From: Lineus longissimus
Taxonomy: Eukaryota; Nemertea; Pilidiophora; Heteronemertea; Lineidae
Length of the DNA: 64,000 nt
Assembly (NCBI RefSeq): GCF_910592395.1
Contig: NC_088326.1
Span: 7,819,001-7,883,000 of the forward strand
Direction: 5' to 3'
Positions within the stretch are counted from its first letter, which is position 1; each line of letters opens with the position of its first letter. Under the pieces are notes generated by a model. It was given only the letters and a program-made list of their open reading frames with translations. It had not been told where the DNA came from and did not search any database. The translations under genes were made by a program, and so were the position numbers. Positions 11,069-21,920 of this stretch are shown one piece after another.

Positions 11069-12149
11069 AATATGTAAAGTCAAGGACTTAGTGAGCCCCC
11101 TTTAGGTCGGGGGAGCTCCCCCGAACCCCCCTACGAGCATATGTTAAGTGCAAGCTCTAATAACTACAGCTGTTACAATGGGGGGACACCCCCCAAACCC
11201 CCCTCCGTCGACATAGGTTTTTACCAGTGCGTTGGGGGGAAGCTCCCCCCAAACCCCCCCCGGTGGACAGTCAACTAGCCCTTCTGTGTCATACTGCTGG
11301 AGGGGGGGGGGGGTGCGATGGGACCATCCATATAGTTCCTTCCGACACATTTTTGTTTTGGTAATGTAATACATTGTGATTGTCCTTATTCACGGGAATC
11401 GGGCGTTTCCAGTGATATACGACACTTAAATGGATTGTCCTCATGCATTCACTTTGGAAACGCATTTTAAAATTGATGTTACGTCCTGTTAATGGGGCAC
11501 GTCATCATCGCGTACATTTGGGAAAAACTCCCTAACGAGACCGGAGCAGACGGCTGAAAGTAGTTTATTTATTGGCCGCTAGGGTACAGAATGTACGTCG
11601 CTCACCCGAATTTTTCACGCAACTATAGCTAAATAGAGCTAGTTCTAGTTTGTGATTCATTTTGATACTTCAGATTTGGGCAGTAGACCAATATAACTTA
11701 GTCGTCAGTGTGGTTTTAAGCTGGAAAAACGTATTTATTTTTCTTAAAGTGCCTTTTTTTGGACGGGTGTGTGCGATTGTTTTGTTTTTATGTCACGTGA
11801 CCTCGACCATGTCGACACAAAATTGAAATAAACCACCCTTTTCTGTCATTATTTAGGACGGATATTTCTCTAATAAAAATATTAATATAATTGGCCAATT
11901 TCTTAGGCATATGATGTAGCGAATTCCCATGAAGATTTAAATTAAATTTAACTTAATTTCAACCAATGGGATAGCAACCACCACCGGAAAATCGCGGAGA
12001 AATCGGTAAACTCAACGGAGTTAATTCAGAAAAATACAAAAAAAAATTGTTTGTAGGATATACAATAGTTAGTCTCTCTTTTTCTAATCATTCACGATAT
12101 ACTCCCGCACACACGTGTATCTTAAGAGCCCCTCCTAAGAGGGGGGCTT
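11069..12149. mobile_element. 1.08-kb insertion inside C0, with GC-rich palindromes
   Basis: This segment splits C0 at 'cccccta/ttacc' and appears bounded by TA on each side, which is compatible with a TA target duplication. I see no clear terminal inverted repeats. Its left third contains three GC-rich palindromic motifs (near 11108, 11178 and 11231), and its right end holds a hairpin aagagccccTCCTaagaggggggctt. No coding region recognised. Confidence 0.5.
11102..11262. repeat. Three GC-rich palindromes of one motif
   Basis: The pattern G5-6, short centre, C5-6, AA(A)C, C6-8 occurs three times: around GGGGGAGCTCCCCCGAACC at 11109, GGGGGGACACCCCCCAAACC at 11179, and GGGGGGAAGCTCCCCCCAAA at 11234. 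Each can form a hairpin, and each strand has G or C runs that could form quadruplex or i-motif structures. Spacing is about 70 and 55 bp. Confidence 0.8.
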
Positions 12150-12337
12150 ATTACCAAATTAGCAAAATTCGAAATTAATATTTTCATCAAACAATTTCTT
12201 TATAACTGTAGACTTGCCACAGCAAATATTTTTTCAATACCTCTCCAAATATGTACTCGAGAGTTAAAAACATGCACTCGTCTTATTGATAGGCCTCGAC
12301 CCTCCAACCCATGAATATTCATTGGTGGTATTGTCTC

Positions 12338-15270
12338 GGCTAAGTACACAATTATATCTGCTATAGAGGGTCCGTGTACATTTTCGGATTAAAAATAGTC
12401 AATGCTCTAAGTGAATTTGAATAAGTTCCAATGATTTTATATTGTTTTATTAGCGTTTTCGTGAGACATGTCAGAAAATAACACGTTGCACGGCCGTGTT
12501 TACTGCCTGCGAGAGAATATCTCTCCGACCCCGTAAAATCTAGAAAAGGAGTTCCTCTTTCAAAAGCGACCTGAATTATGTTAGTTATTCAAAATAAAGA
12601 AAGCCCAAAATGATGTTCGCAAAGCACATAACTAACATTCCAGGCGGTATTTAGGTATGACGGAGGCTTTTAAGCATTTTGTCCCATAGGATACCACCAA
12701 ACAGTTAATAGTTGCTCTCAGCCCTCTTGGGGCAGAAAACAATTATTTCTCATCTCGCGAAATCGCGATTTCTTATCTCGAGGTTTATAATAGCTAGACC
12801 ATCTCACAGCATTATCAATGCATTCTTCAGGCTCCATGTCAATTCCTATGTCTCCCAAAAACATAATAAAGTTTTTTCTAATTCATGTGTAATAAAATTT
12901 ATCTGAAAGAAAGTGATGTGTTGTTCATCATTAAACATGCTTTCATTCTCAGCCACGTAATGTAGCTTAATGTCAAGCTTGAATATCCCTACTTGGAACA
13001 GTATGATTTCTGCATGTCTTTTTCAAGACCATGGTGCCAAGTCATGCATAACAGGTTGTACGTCGCAATGGTATCAACACAAAGCTCATAGCTTCTACTT
13101 TACTGTGCTGGAATGAGAGAGTTTTAGAAAGTATGCTTCAAAAATTTTTACGCATTTTGTTAGGATTACCTATTTATGAGACACCCTGTATAGCTCTTTC
13201 AATGTGTAAATTAAAGCCAACTGCCGAGAGCTGTATAACTTTACTATTTGTGATCACACTTTTACAGTTTCGTGACAAGAGGTCAATCAAGTGCCTTTGG
13301 CCCGATCTATCCAACCTCTATCTCCAGGGGTCAATGCACTCCCAATTTCCGGTTGTCCTCTTATCAACCCCTGAACACATCTAAAAATAAAAGATCTGTG
13401 ATTAGTTAAAGACAATTTATGTAAATATGGATGACGTACTGGCTATCACAAATCATATGAACAGCAATCCAAGCTTCCTATCATTTGACTTTTGGTTATA
13501 ATTACTGTGTTAATTTTCCCAATGCGGCCAATAAACAATACATTGCACTAAAATATTTTACAAGACACTAACTAGAATATCAGTGACAAATATTTACCAT
13601 TTGATGCATTTTATTGTGAATCAACTACAACAAAACCTTGTCATCAGGATTTAATGAAAGCCACGTGGATTTGTTTATATGGTGGTACTATTTTAAGCAA
13701 GTGGCAAAATATTATACATTGTATAACAATAACGACAAAGAATTTGTTTTTGTATATTTGTGTCAGGTATCTTTATTTATGTCTACGATAGGACGTGTTC
13801 TCAATTTAAAACTTAATTTGTTGGCCACAAAAATGTTCTTGTCATGTAGGAACAAGTAACGGCCGACTACACGGGTCAGAGGTCAGACATACTACGTCAC
13901 CCCCAGATTATGAAGGTGACGGGGAATGTGACGTAGGGGTGTCGGTGCAGCCATTTTGAATTGCTAATCAAATAGTCCCCGGATTGGGAGGGTGCAAAAT
14001 ATCTGAAAAACCCTTTAACATATTATGTCCATCCCCATACTTCTTCAACGCATCGAACTGGCTGAGGGTTATGTCGATATAACCAATTATGTGTATTGTT
14101 GCACCCCCAATTTCTATCAGCGTACCGTGACACTACGTAACACCTTTACATAGTATTGTACACCGAATCAGGGATTATAGGTGCCGTTTTCTCCACACTG
14201 AGTGCAAAACTTACTTTTCTTTTTTACTCTTTGCTCTTAAATAACAAACCGTAACTGTCGACACCCTTCACTGTCTAATCCGCAGCAAAACAAGGAAACA
14301 CAAACCCGGGAACACACAGCCACACACAATGCTTTAGCACATGCTAGAGGTGACTTTCCACAGTCCCTAAAAAGTGGAAAATGCCTATCATCGCATGTGT
14401 TTCAACCCTACAAATTCTATCCATACCATTGTAGTGTAAAACCGGGTCGAGCGTTAAGGCGTCACCAAATTATGAGACAGGGACAATGTCACATCCAGGC
14501 AATTCAGAGCTATCTCAGAGGGGCTTGGCTAATAGTCAGGGTCTTGGGCAGGGGGCAAAATGACAATGGTACGTCCCATTGACATAAGGATACTGAGTGC
14601 AGAGCTGACTTGATGACGATATGAATCAGGAGAAACAGCTAATCTAAGCTATCACAAAAGGCAAAAAAATACTGTTCATATAAATCATAAGCTTTATTCC
14701 CACATCACAACAGTGGCAAAAAATGTAGAAAAATGGTTTACAGACATGAGATGATGGTCATATTTACAGGGATCGAATTTATACCAAATGATTGATGGCA
14801 AGGTACAAGCTCATATCTATGTCCTCACAATCAACTCTCCTAGTTCTATAAAGGTGCCTATCACCACTATGTCATTGGGATATTATGTGCACAATAGAAA
14901 CCAATAAACAGTGTTATACATCAAAAACAGTTGATGTGGGGCTTTAAAAAATCTAGTTGCCTCTATTCTCATAATTCTACCCCAAAAGTATGGAGACTGT
15001 TGCTATGATGGATCAAAAAAATTTATCATGTTGTTCCAATTTAATTTCTACACTAATATTGGCATTTATGAACGCCAAAATAGGGGTAAATTCAGCAGAG
15101 TGTTCACAATTTGATATATGGTAAAAACGTATTCAATATCCTACCCATGCAGAACCTCTTGATATATTTCGGGTAGAGTAGATCTTGCAGAAAAGAATGC
15201 TTTTTGTCGCGTTGAGTTATCACTTATATTGCCAAAGTTATTGCAGTTTTTGTAACCAAGCCGCAAAACA
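12338..15270. other. SLC20 intron 1, no gene recognised
   Basis: Mixed AT-rich sequence. Short ORFs at 12712, 13133, 13638 and 14397 (+) look like chance. No array or tRNA-like feature seen. Confidence 0.5.
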
Positions 15271-15390
15271 TTACGTCCCAACGTATTTCCCGAGGAACAG
15301 CTGCTCCAAGTAACGTTCTGCCTCCACTGGTTCAGGAGATTGAACTTGAAGATGTGTTCCCGGGTGCTGGAATTGGTCAATTGCCGCCAT
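15271..15390 (-). CDS. Candidate short antisense first exon or 39-codon ORF, unassigned
   Basis: On the minus strand an ATG at 15390 sits inside AAGATGGCGGC, a perfect YY1-type motif (CCGCCATCTT on the + strand). This arrangement is known from many animal gene starts. The frame reads MAAIDQFQHPGTHLQV... for 39 codons and stops at 15271-15273. A possible donor GTAATG at 15274-15269 would splice just before the stop. No downstream exon was identified and the peptide matches no family I know. It may be the relic of a promoter with first exon carried by an element. Confidence 0.22.
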   Translation of the reverse strand: MAAIDQFQHPGTHLQVQSPEPVEAERYLEQLFLGKYVGT

Positions 15391-15968
15391 CTTGGATGCC
15401 TGCATCCTGAGATTCAAGGTTTTTACAATCCTACGTCATAAACTGTGTCGCCAGTTCAGACTGTACATCTTATTTAGGCCGAATTAGTGCCACTTTCTCT
15501 CATAAAACGTTTTCTTTTATAAATGAATAACAAAATATGATATTTATGAATGAAATTTGATACTCACTAGTGGATTTTAAGATGATTGTATGGAGAACTA
15601 CAAACCCAGCGTAGGGCATCGCGGGCTTTGTGGTGTTGCGATAGCCTCACAGCAATAAGAAAGATTCTTTCCTGATCTACATCCGCGGTACTGCTTTTCA
15701 AGATGATGGCAACTTACTAGTTTTAGAGGCGTTGTAAGGAATGAAATCAGCACCTCTAGTGTCAAGATTGTCGTAATCCAAGATGGTCGACACTTTTTGG
15801 AAAGTCAAAAATGGCAGCATAAAAACAACCAAATACAAGAACACAGCTACATATAAACTTACCAGGAAGCTCTCAGTCAATTGGCTCCTACAAAAAAAAT
15901 GTCTCCCTGAAGTTTGCAGGTCCAACTCAACACAGTTGTGTATATTTTTCTCTCGTATTTTACCACGA
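15391..15968. other. Intronic sequence
   Basis: No feature supported. 'Aagatggtcgac' and 'aaaaatggcagc' near 15780-15817 are further ATGG-type motifs but too short to interpret. Confidence 0.45.
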
Positions 15969-16090
15969 CTGCGAACTTGCTATAAAACTAGTTGTCGTCG
16001 GTCAAAATTGATAAGATATGAATATCCCATTAGATGACAACAAATGGAACCATATGATACCTTTAGATAGGCCATTACACACCGACAACA
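15969..16090 (+). repeat. Dispersed repeat, copy 1
   Basis: The stretch including 'tataaaactagttgt' and 'aataagatatgaat' recurs diverged at 46047-46185 in the next intron, in the same orientation. Unknown family. Confidence 0.65.
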
Positions 16091-16790
16091 TCTTGTTTAA
16101 AGGTGCATTCAAAGAACTTCCGAGGATTCATCCGCCTTGCAACCCCTAACCGTAGTTCCTAAAAAATGTTGGATTTCCTGCTACCTATTATATCTAGCAC
16201 TGAACCAGCACATGTACGAGTTGGGACATTTCATATGCCTAGTTTCTGAAACCGGGTGCACTGTTCAATAGATTGATATAAGAATTATGATGGCAGCGTA
16301 GGCCATCACTGGATTGGAGTGCGTGTGTCGGCCGGGTGATCAGCTGTTGCACTGTCCTATTTTGTGTGTTTTTTCTGTTTTGGACAAAAATCATAATATT
16401 TCGAAAATGAGCAGACTCAACAACATTTTGTTTTCGCATTTTTTTCAGGCATTGGCTATGGTGCTTCACGTGAAAACCGGTATTTTTGAATTTACCGATT
16501 AGAAAATTTCAAAAAATTGCTCACTCATATGAAAAAAAGCAATTTGTTTGCGTCGTTAAAACACTAAAAACTTATTCCTAGCAGAAGATCGTGCCATGAG
16601 CCAAATTCTGTCGCGGATAACAAAAATATAATCGTTATGAATAAAGTGTCCGGCAGTGGCCGCTTCAGCTCCACCACGTGGGGCCTCATGTTATTAAGCT
16701 ATACTAGAATTCAGTGAATTTAAAGCTAGTGTTTTGTTTATCAACGAATTTGTTTAAGTTCCAGTTGTGCCGAATTTGCTGGGGTCAACC
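16091..16790. other. Intronic sequence before exon 2
   Basis: No feature supported. Confidence 0.5.
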
Positions 16791-16824
16791 AGAGTCTTTC
16801 ACATAAATTTATATGAAAGACTCT
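16791..16824. repeat. Near-perfect 34-bp palindrome
   Basis: The arms AGAGTCTTTCA and TGAAAGACTCT are perfect. The centre CATAAATTTATA is also nearly self-complementary, so the full 34 bp has a single mismatched pair. It lies 125 bp upstream of SLC20 exon 2 and could form a hairpin in the pre-mRNA close to the branch-site region. It may be the trace of a foldback element. Confidence 0.85.
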
Positions 16825-16949
16825 GGGCCAACGTTTGACCCAAGAGAGCTCTGTCCCAACGCGTATGCGCATTCGTTTCCTAGTCACCTTACCCTTTATT
16901 GACAGACTCTTGCTGCAATAGAAAATGAAATCGTTTTACCTATTTTCAG

Positions 16950-17141
16950 ACGCTGTGGCGAAACACGATCAAATTGAATTGGAAGAAAGAAAGGAAACCA
17001 TAGATGAAGTAGTAGAGACGAGAACAAGATCAGGCAGTGTCATGACCATTACGCAAGCTGTATGTAATCCAGTCATCCGCAGGTCGTCCGTCTCTGCCGT
17101 GTCTGCAACGGATTCCTCCCACTGTGACAGGCCAGGCCCAG
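16950..17141 (+). CDS. slc20: SLC20/PiT exon 2 in window (cytoplasmic loop)
   Basis: A 192-nt exon between acceptor ttttCAG and donor GTGAAT. It begins with two bases and ends with one, so it joins the exon at 468-587 exactly (split codon GAC). The product is acidic and then Ser/Thr-rich: DAVAKHDQIELEERKET, then RTRSGSVMTITQ, then SSVSAVSATDSSHCDRPGP. This composition fits the poorly conserved intracellular loop of PiT proteins, which follows the basic PWQRKHIT end of the previous exon. The family assignment rests on phase, order and context rather than on similarity of this exon itself. One or more small phase-1 exons in the flanking introns could have been missed. Confidence 0.75.
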
Positions 17142-17861
17142 GTGAATATTAGGAAGGCTGAAATCAGTGATGGTTCAGGGATCCTCATACGTATTCACAA
17201 ACTTTGTCCTCTTTCTACAGAGTTTTATCCATATTTGTACAAGGATCCTTGATAAGTTGCTGTTCTCAACCTCCTTTTTATCAAAGTAAAGCATGAAAAG
17301 GTGAAGAAACCATTATTCAATGATAGTGTTTGCATCCCCCTTGTCGCCCTCATTGACATGGTTGAGAGTATAATGCTCTCAACGAGCTCGTATGGAATCT
17401 AAATGGTTACTCAATTAATGTAATTTGGTTCGAAACAATTGAGATTTGAAGGAACTATAATGTGTTGTGCTAACATATACGAGTTGACCATATTGACTTA
17501 GTTAAAATTCACATTTTGGAATTGATCCCTCAATTTGCCAATCATTAAAATTGATCCATTCACGAAATGCCTCACGACTTAGTAACCTCGTTTACCCAGG
17601 GGTCATTGCGCGCTTCTATGGTCACTTGCACTGCCCCTGGTATCCTGTTGAGATAAAACATATTTGATTGGTTAACGAATAATGTTTGAAATGCAAATAA
17701 GATGTAAGTAATGTTTTGACACTTGGCTTGTTCATAGCATAGTGAATCGGCGAAAAGGGCGGCATTATCAGTCTACATAACCATTTACGCCAATGCGATC
17801 ACAAAGCAATTAACGGCATAATAGAACTTCATTCTCACGGAAAAGATATGAAGCTAATGAA
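17142..17861. other. Start of SLC20 intron 2
   Basis: No feature supported. Confidence 0.5.
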
Positions 17862-18201
17862 GATCAGTGGCGTAGTGGTAAGAGCACCAGGCTCATAATC
17901 AGGAGGTCATGGGTTCGATTCGCGAAAGGGTCACTGCTGTTTCGTCTTTGTGTCTTTGAGCAAGGCACTTAACCCCAATTGCTTCTCTCCACCCAGGAGT
18001 AAATGGGTACCCAGCTGGCAGAGTTGGCACACTATGAATGTTAGTCCTGAGCACTGTATAGCTGCAGCTCGGCTGTAATACTCCCAGAGAGCAGTGCTTG
18101 AACCAAGAATGTACAGGCAAATAGTTAGGAGTAATAATGTGAAGCGCTTTGAGCGACTGAAACCAGTTGGATTTAGTGCTGTATAAGTCTCATAATAATT
18201 A
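17862..18201 (+). mobile_element. tRNA-derived SINE
   Basis: The head resembles a tRNA with a CAT anticodon region (GGCTCATAATC). Its A-box is like TGGCGTAGTGGTAAG and its B-box like GGGTTCGATTC. The acceptor ends do not pair, so it is not a tRNA gene. The body contains 'gagcaaggcacttaacccc', a conserved block I recall from many aquatic-animal SINEs. The tail contains 'gcgctttgagcg' and ends in an A/T-rich 'cataataatt', similar to LINE tails. RNA polymerase III SINEs of this kind depend on a partner LINE. Confidence 0.78.
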
Positions 18202-19160
18202 TGCCCCCGCTAAAGTGGGGGCATTATGTACTTGGGTGGTTTCCGGCCGCCGCCGCCGCGTCCGCGTCCGCCGCACTGAATTCCAGACTATAACTCAAGA
18301 ACCCCTTGCTCGGCTGACTTGAAATTTTTAGGGGTTGTAGGCCTAGTGTGTCAAAGGGTCCCTATTGTTTTTTGGCGCGTTCCAAAATCCAATATGGCCG
18401 CCAGCCGCCATCTTAGATTTTCGCATTCCGCTCGTTTACTAGAGAACCAGAGGTTCAACAGTCTTCAAACTTTTGTGGTGTGATGGTCTATGGTAGGGGA
18501 GGTTCCCTATCGATTTTGGGCCCGAACCGAAATCAAAGATGGCCGCCAGCCACCATCTTAGATTTTCGCATTCCGCTCGTTAACTGGAGAACCGGAGGTC
18601 CAACAGTCTTCAAACCTTTGTGGCGTAATGGTCTATGGTAGGGGAGGTTCCCTATCGATTTTAGGTCCGACCCGAAATCAAAGATGGCCGCCAGCCACCA
18701 TCTTAGATTTTGGCATTCCGCTCGTTAACTGGAGAACCAGAGGTCCAACAGTCTTCAAACTTTTGTGGTGTAATGGTCTATGGTAGGGGAGGTTCCCTAT
18801 CGATTTTGGGCCAGACCCGAAATCAAAGATGGCCACCAGGTCCCCGACTTGGTGATTTGTATTCCGCCCCGTCAATTAAGAACCGAGTGAGTGACAGACC
18901 TGAAACTTATGTGGTGTTATTACCTAGTGTAGGGGAGGTTCCCTATCCATTTTGGGCCCGATCTGAAATCCAAGATGGCTGCCAGGCCCGACTTGGTTTT
19001 TCGCATTCCGACCTGTAACTCAAGAACCAAGTGAGTGACAGACCTGAAACTTATGTGGTGTGATGAGGTTGTGTAGGGGAGGTTCCCTGTCGATTTTGGG
19101 CCTGACCCAAAATTCAGTATGGCTGCCAGCAGCCAACTTAGATTTTGGTATTCCGATTGT
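18202..19160 (+). repeat. Minisatellite with about 145-bp unit, about six copies
   Basis: The marker 'ggtaggggaggttccctat' recurs near 18492, 18637, 18782, 18928 and 19074, with an earlier more diverged copy. Each unit contains an AAGATGGCCGCC-like motif followed by a CCACCATCTTAGATTTT arm. The block opens with a hairpin ATGCCCCCgctaaagtGGGGGCAT (18201-18224) and a CCGCCGCCGC run. Copies drift towards the right end. No coding signal. Confidence 0.85.
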
Positions 19161-19507
19161 TATTGGAATAGGCCGCGCCGTTCCTCATACCACGATAACC
19201 GATGACATGCTTAAATCGGATCTTGACTTTAACGCCGACCCTGGCTAAAAGACTAAAGTGCTTGCAATTACGGGACTGCCATGGACGAGTGTCGGCGGTT
19301 CAACCAATAGCGGCAGGATCCCATCAAGGGTTATCCTGAGGGATACGGGCAGCGTAGTTGGTATTATAAGAGCACTCCTTAGCCATCATACGCATCCACT
19401 TGGGGTAGAAACTTATGCAATACTCTTTACGTATAGGTCCTAAATTTACGGGGACCTTCCATCCTTAGGAAATCCTGCTTGGAAGCGAGCTTATGATTCT
19501 TAATGAA
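19161..19507. other. Intronic sequence
   Basis: An open frame on + (about 19258-19443) has no recognisable family. Nothing else supported. Confidence 0.4.
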
Positions 19508-19570
19508 CATCACCACCACCACCACCACCACCACCACCATCATCATTATCATTATCATTATCATTATTCT
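19508..19570. repeat. Trinucleotide/hexanucleotide microsatellite
   Basis: A (CAC)n run passes into (CAT)n and then (TATCAT)n over about 60 bp. Confidence 0.95.
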
Positions 19571-19609
19571 TATCATTTTCACCTCTAGATCCACCAAGAC
19601 CCTTGTACA

Positions 19610-20735
19610 TGCTTTCATCATTGCCCACCTTGACTGATGTAATGATCTCCTGTGGTATCCCTGAAAAGTTTTCTAATAAAAACCAGCGGGTTTTCAACTC
19701 TGCTGCAAGAGTTGTGTGTTTGGTGGGAAAGTTTGACCACATTTCCCATGTGCTGGTTCACCTGCACTGGCTACCAGTCAAGTGCAGAATCCAGTACAAG
19801 ATTCATCATGACATAACCAGTGGTTTTAAATATACTCCGCCTCTCGATACTTCAAACCCCTGATGATATCCATACCCTTCAAACGGATTGTAGCGGTAGA
19901 AAAAAAAAACCCAATCAAGCGCGTCGGTCTGTATCAAAAGCGGATTTCGCTCAACCAACACGTACAGTGCTCTTCCCGCGCCAAAAGCATTTGATGAATC
20001 GTGAACAAGTCATACGCGGGTTTCTGAGTGGAACTGGAAGCCTATTGTAGTCCCTATTGTCAATATGTTCATCCTTAGTGTAATTGATCTGCACCGGACA
20101 TTTGAACAGAAAATAAGTAGTTACATTTTACCCCCGGGAAATAGTAAATCTTATAGGCTGAATCGCTAGACTGGCGAAAACCGCTTTTAAGCTTGAGTTA
20201 TCGAAGGCCCTTTGCTGAATTGCGCCTCCCCCGCTGAAAATTTATTTCATTTCGTAATAAAGACACAAAAACACTTCAACAGAATGTTTAACAGCATAAA
20301 ATAGTTCTAGCCTAAAGAATCATAACGTTAGAAACTTATTATATAATAGTAAGACCTGTGTTTATCGTATTATACCGCAGATCTGAAAATGAACTATACA
20401 AGGTGTGTAAAGTAATCGGAAGAGCCACCCTTCCCAGCGGATCATACTGGATTTTCTCAGGGTTTTGTATATGAGGTAGGAGTATCAAAAACCTGATATC
20501 AGGATGTACAATGATCAAGTGCTTGGTTGGGAGGGCTCCGGCATATCTCAACTCCATCGAATGATCGATCGCCAAGGCCTTAGATCTGGACCTGCGATGT
20601 TCCTTGTGGTACCTTTGGTCAAGCACCGAACTCTTGGTGGTCGTTGCTTCGCGGCAGCTGCTCCAAAATTGTGGAACCAGCTGCCGTCAAGTCTTCGAAA
20701 CACTGATTTCCTCCAGATGCCAGTCCCTCCTTAGA
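19610..20735 (+). pseudogene. CR1/L2-like LINE, carboxy-terminal reverse transcriptase remnant
   Basis: Near 19690-19830 the peptide QRVFNSAARVVCLVGKFDHI followed by LVHLHWLPVKCRIQYK matches the well-known QRVQNSAARL...yDHItpvL..LHWLPV..RI.fK block after the reverse transcriptase domain of CR1/L2-type LINEs. Near 20500-20730 the frame resumes with CLVGRAPAYL and then TLGGRCFAAAAPKLWNQLPS, the typical end (..G.raFs.aaP.lWN.LP) of ORF2. About 600 bp between the blocks does not fit the protein and suggests an insertion or rearrangement. There are stops and frameshifts. The rest of the LINE is absent, as expected for a 5'-truncated insertion. Confidence 0.78.
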
Positions 20736-21920
20736 GGACCATAAGTAGTTCCCTTCAAAAAATTGCACAAAAAAGAAAAAAAATCAAAATATGACTTAAT
20801 TATTCCCGGCATTGACTCCAATTCGACACGATTTAGCTCGCCAAGCATCGACTATTGTCACAAGGAACGTTGCACTAGTAGGGCGTTTCCTTGGGCTTAC
20901 TGGACTTTGCGCAACGAAACGAAACGAGCGAAATGGGGGAGCGACCATTATGTTTTACCCCGGTACTCTAGCCTGAAAATTTGTTCGGACCTCGATCGAA
21001 GAAGGTACGACAAACAATTTATTAATCAAACCCTTATGAGGTTCATTCATTTGAAGTAGAGAGGGTAACGTACATTGTATACACAAATCAAACACACACG
21101 CAGTGCTTGCATGCATTGCAGAGAACGACTTTTGAGTGATGACCCACACCCACCCAGGCAGCTGAGACACATGTCTTGTTGGACATGCCTACCGATTTTT
21201 ACTAAATAAAAGCATAACTTCATCACACTTTTCGGGGTTGAAAATGTACTCACGTAAATTACCAAAATTACATGCCAAATTCGCACATGACCTGTTATTT
21301 CTCAAAGCTTGGAAGCTCAAATGTCTGAATGTAATGTATGCGCGTAATGTATACTCTCAGCAAGCGAATAGTTGTGATCGTCGATTTTTGATACGAATCG
21401 TTTCCTGTATGGCCGTTACAAGCCGTTGTCTGAATATGATGTGAACCTGTTTACCGTTCAATGCTGCTCCCTGTGACGCTGTACCCGCAAATGTTCAATG
21501 AAAAAAATGCTGGATAATGACTTACACGGCTTGTTCGCATCGTAAACATAGTGGTACCCGGGTAAACTGTCTTTGCGTTCGGCCTAATTTTACAACGATT
21601 ACTCCCCATGTAACCACGATCTAGGATGGACAGGCTGTGTATTATGAATAGGAAAAGTCACCTAGGGACCGTTGCGTAGAATATTTTTTGGGCGAAATAT
21701 TGCGCAAAGTCCAGTAAGCCGTTTCCTTGAGCTAGGAACTATCCCTTGACGTGATCGTGCTGGTATCGGTTTTTCCGACGTCACGCTGATGGTGCTCGAT
21801 GACCCCGCAACTGTGACGATAGATGGAAATGACGTTGCATCTTATTTTATAGCGGCGAGCGCTCACGTGGCGGACACGGTATTTCGCGCCAGGACTTGCT
21901 CGTACTGAAAATAATGAATA
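20736..21920. other. Intronic sequence
   Basis: No gene recognised. Includes an A-rich stretch at 20755-20785 that may be the LINE tail. Confidence 0.5.

Larger units (their letters stand above)
10821..12337 (+). mobile_element. Old, interrupted copy of repeat C (C0)
   Basis: Bases 10821-11068 match the first 55 percent of the 444-bp C module of the 22.7-41.3 kb array, and 12150-12337 match the rest. The ends read gatgcaagaccacc and ggtggtattgtctc, diverged versions of C's inverted ends. Joined, the two parts total about 436 bp. The match is clearly weaker than among the array copies, so C is an older dispersed family that was later amplified in the array. Confidence 0.82.

Noticed and set aside
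17862-17935. tRNA-Met-like gene at the SINE head
   Set aside because: Acceptor and other stems do not pair, and the following body and tail mark it as a SINE.
19508-19570. Poly-histidine or poly-aspartate coding run
   Set aside because: It is a simple microsatellite within intron 2 with no flanking exon.
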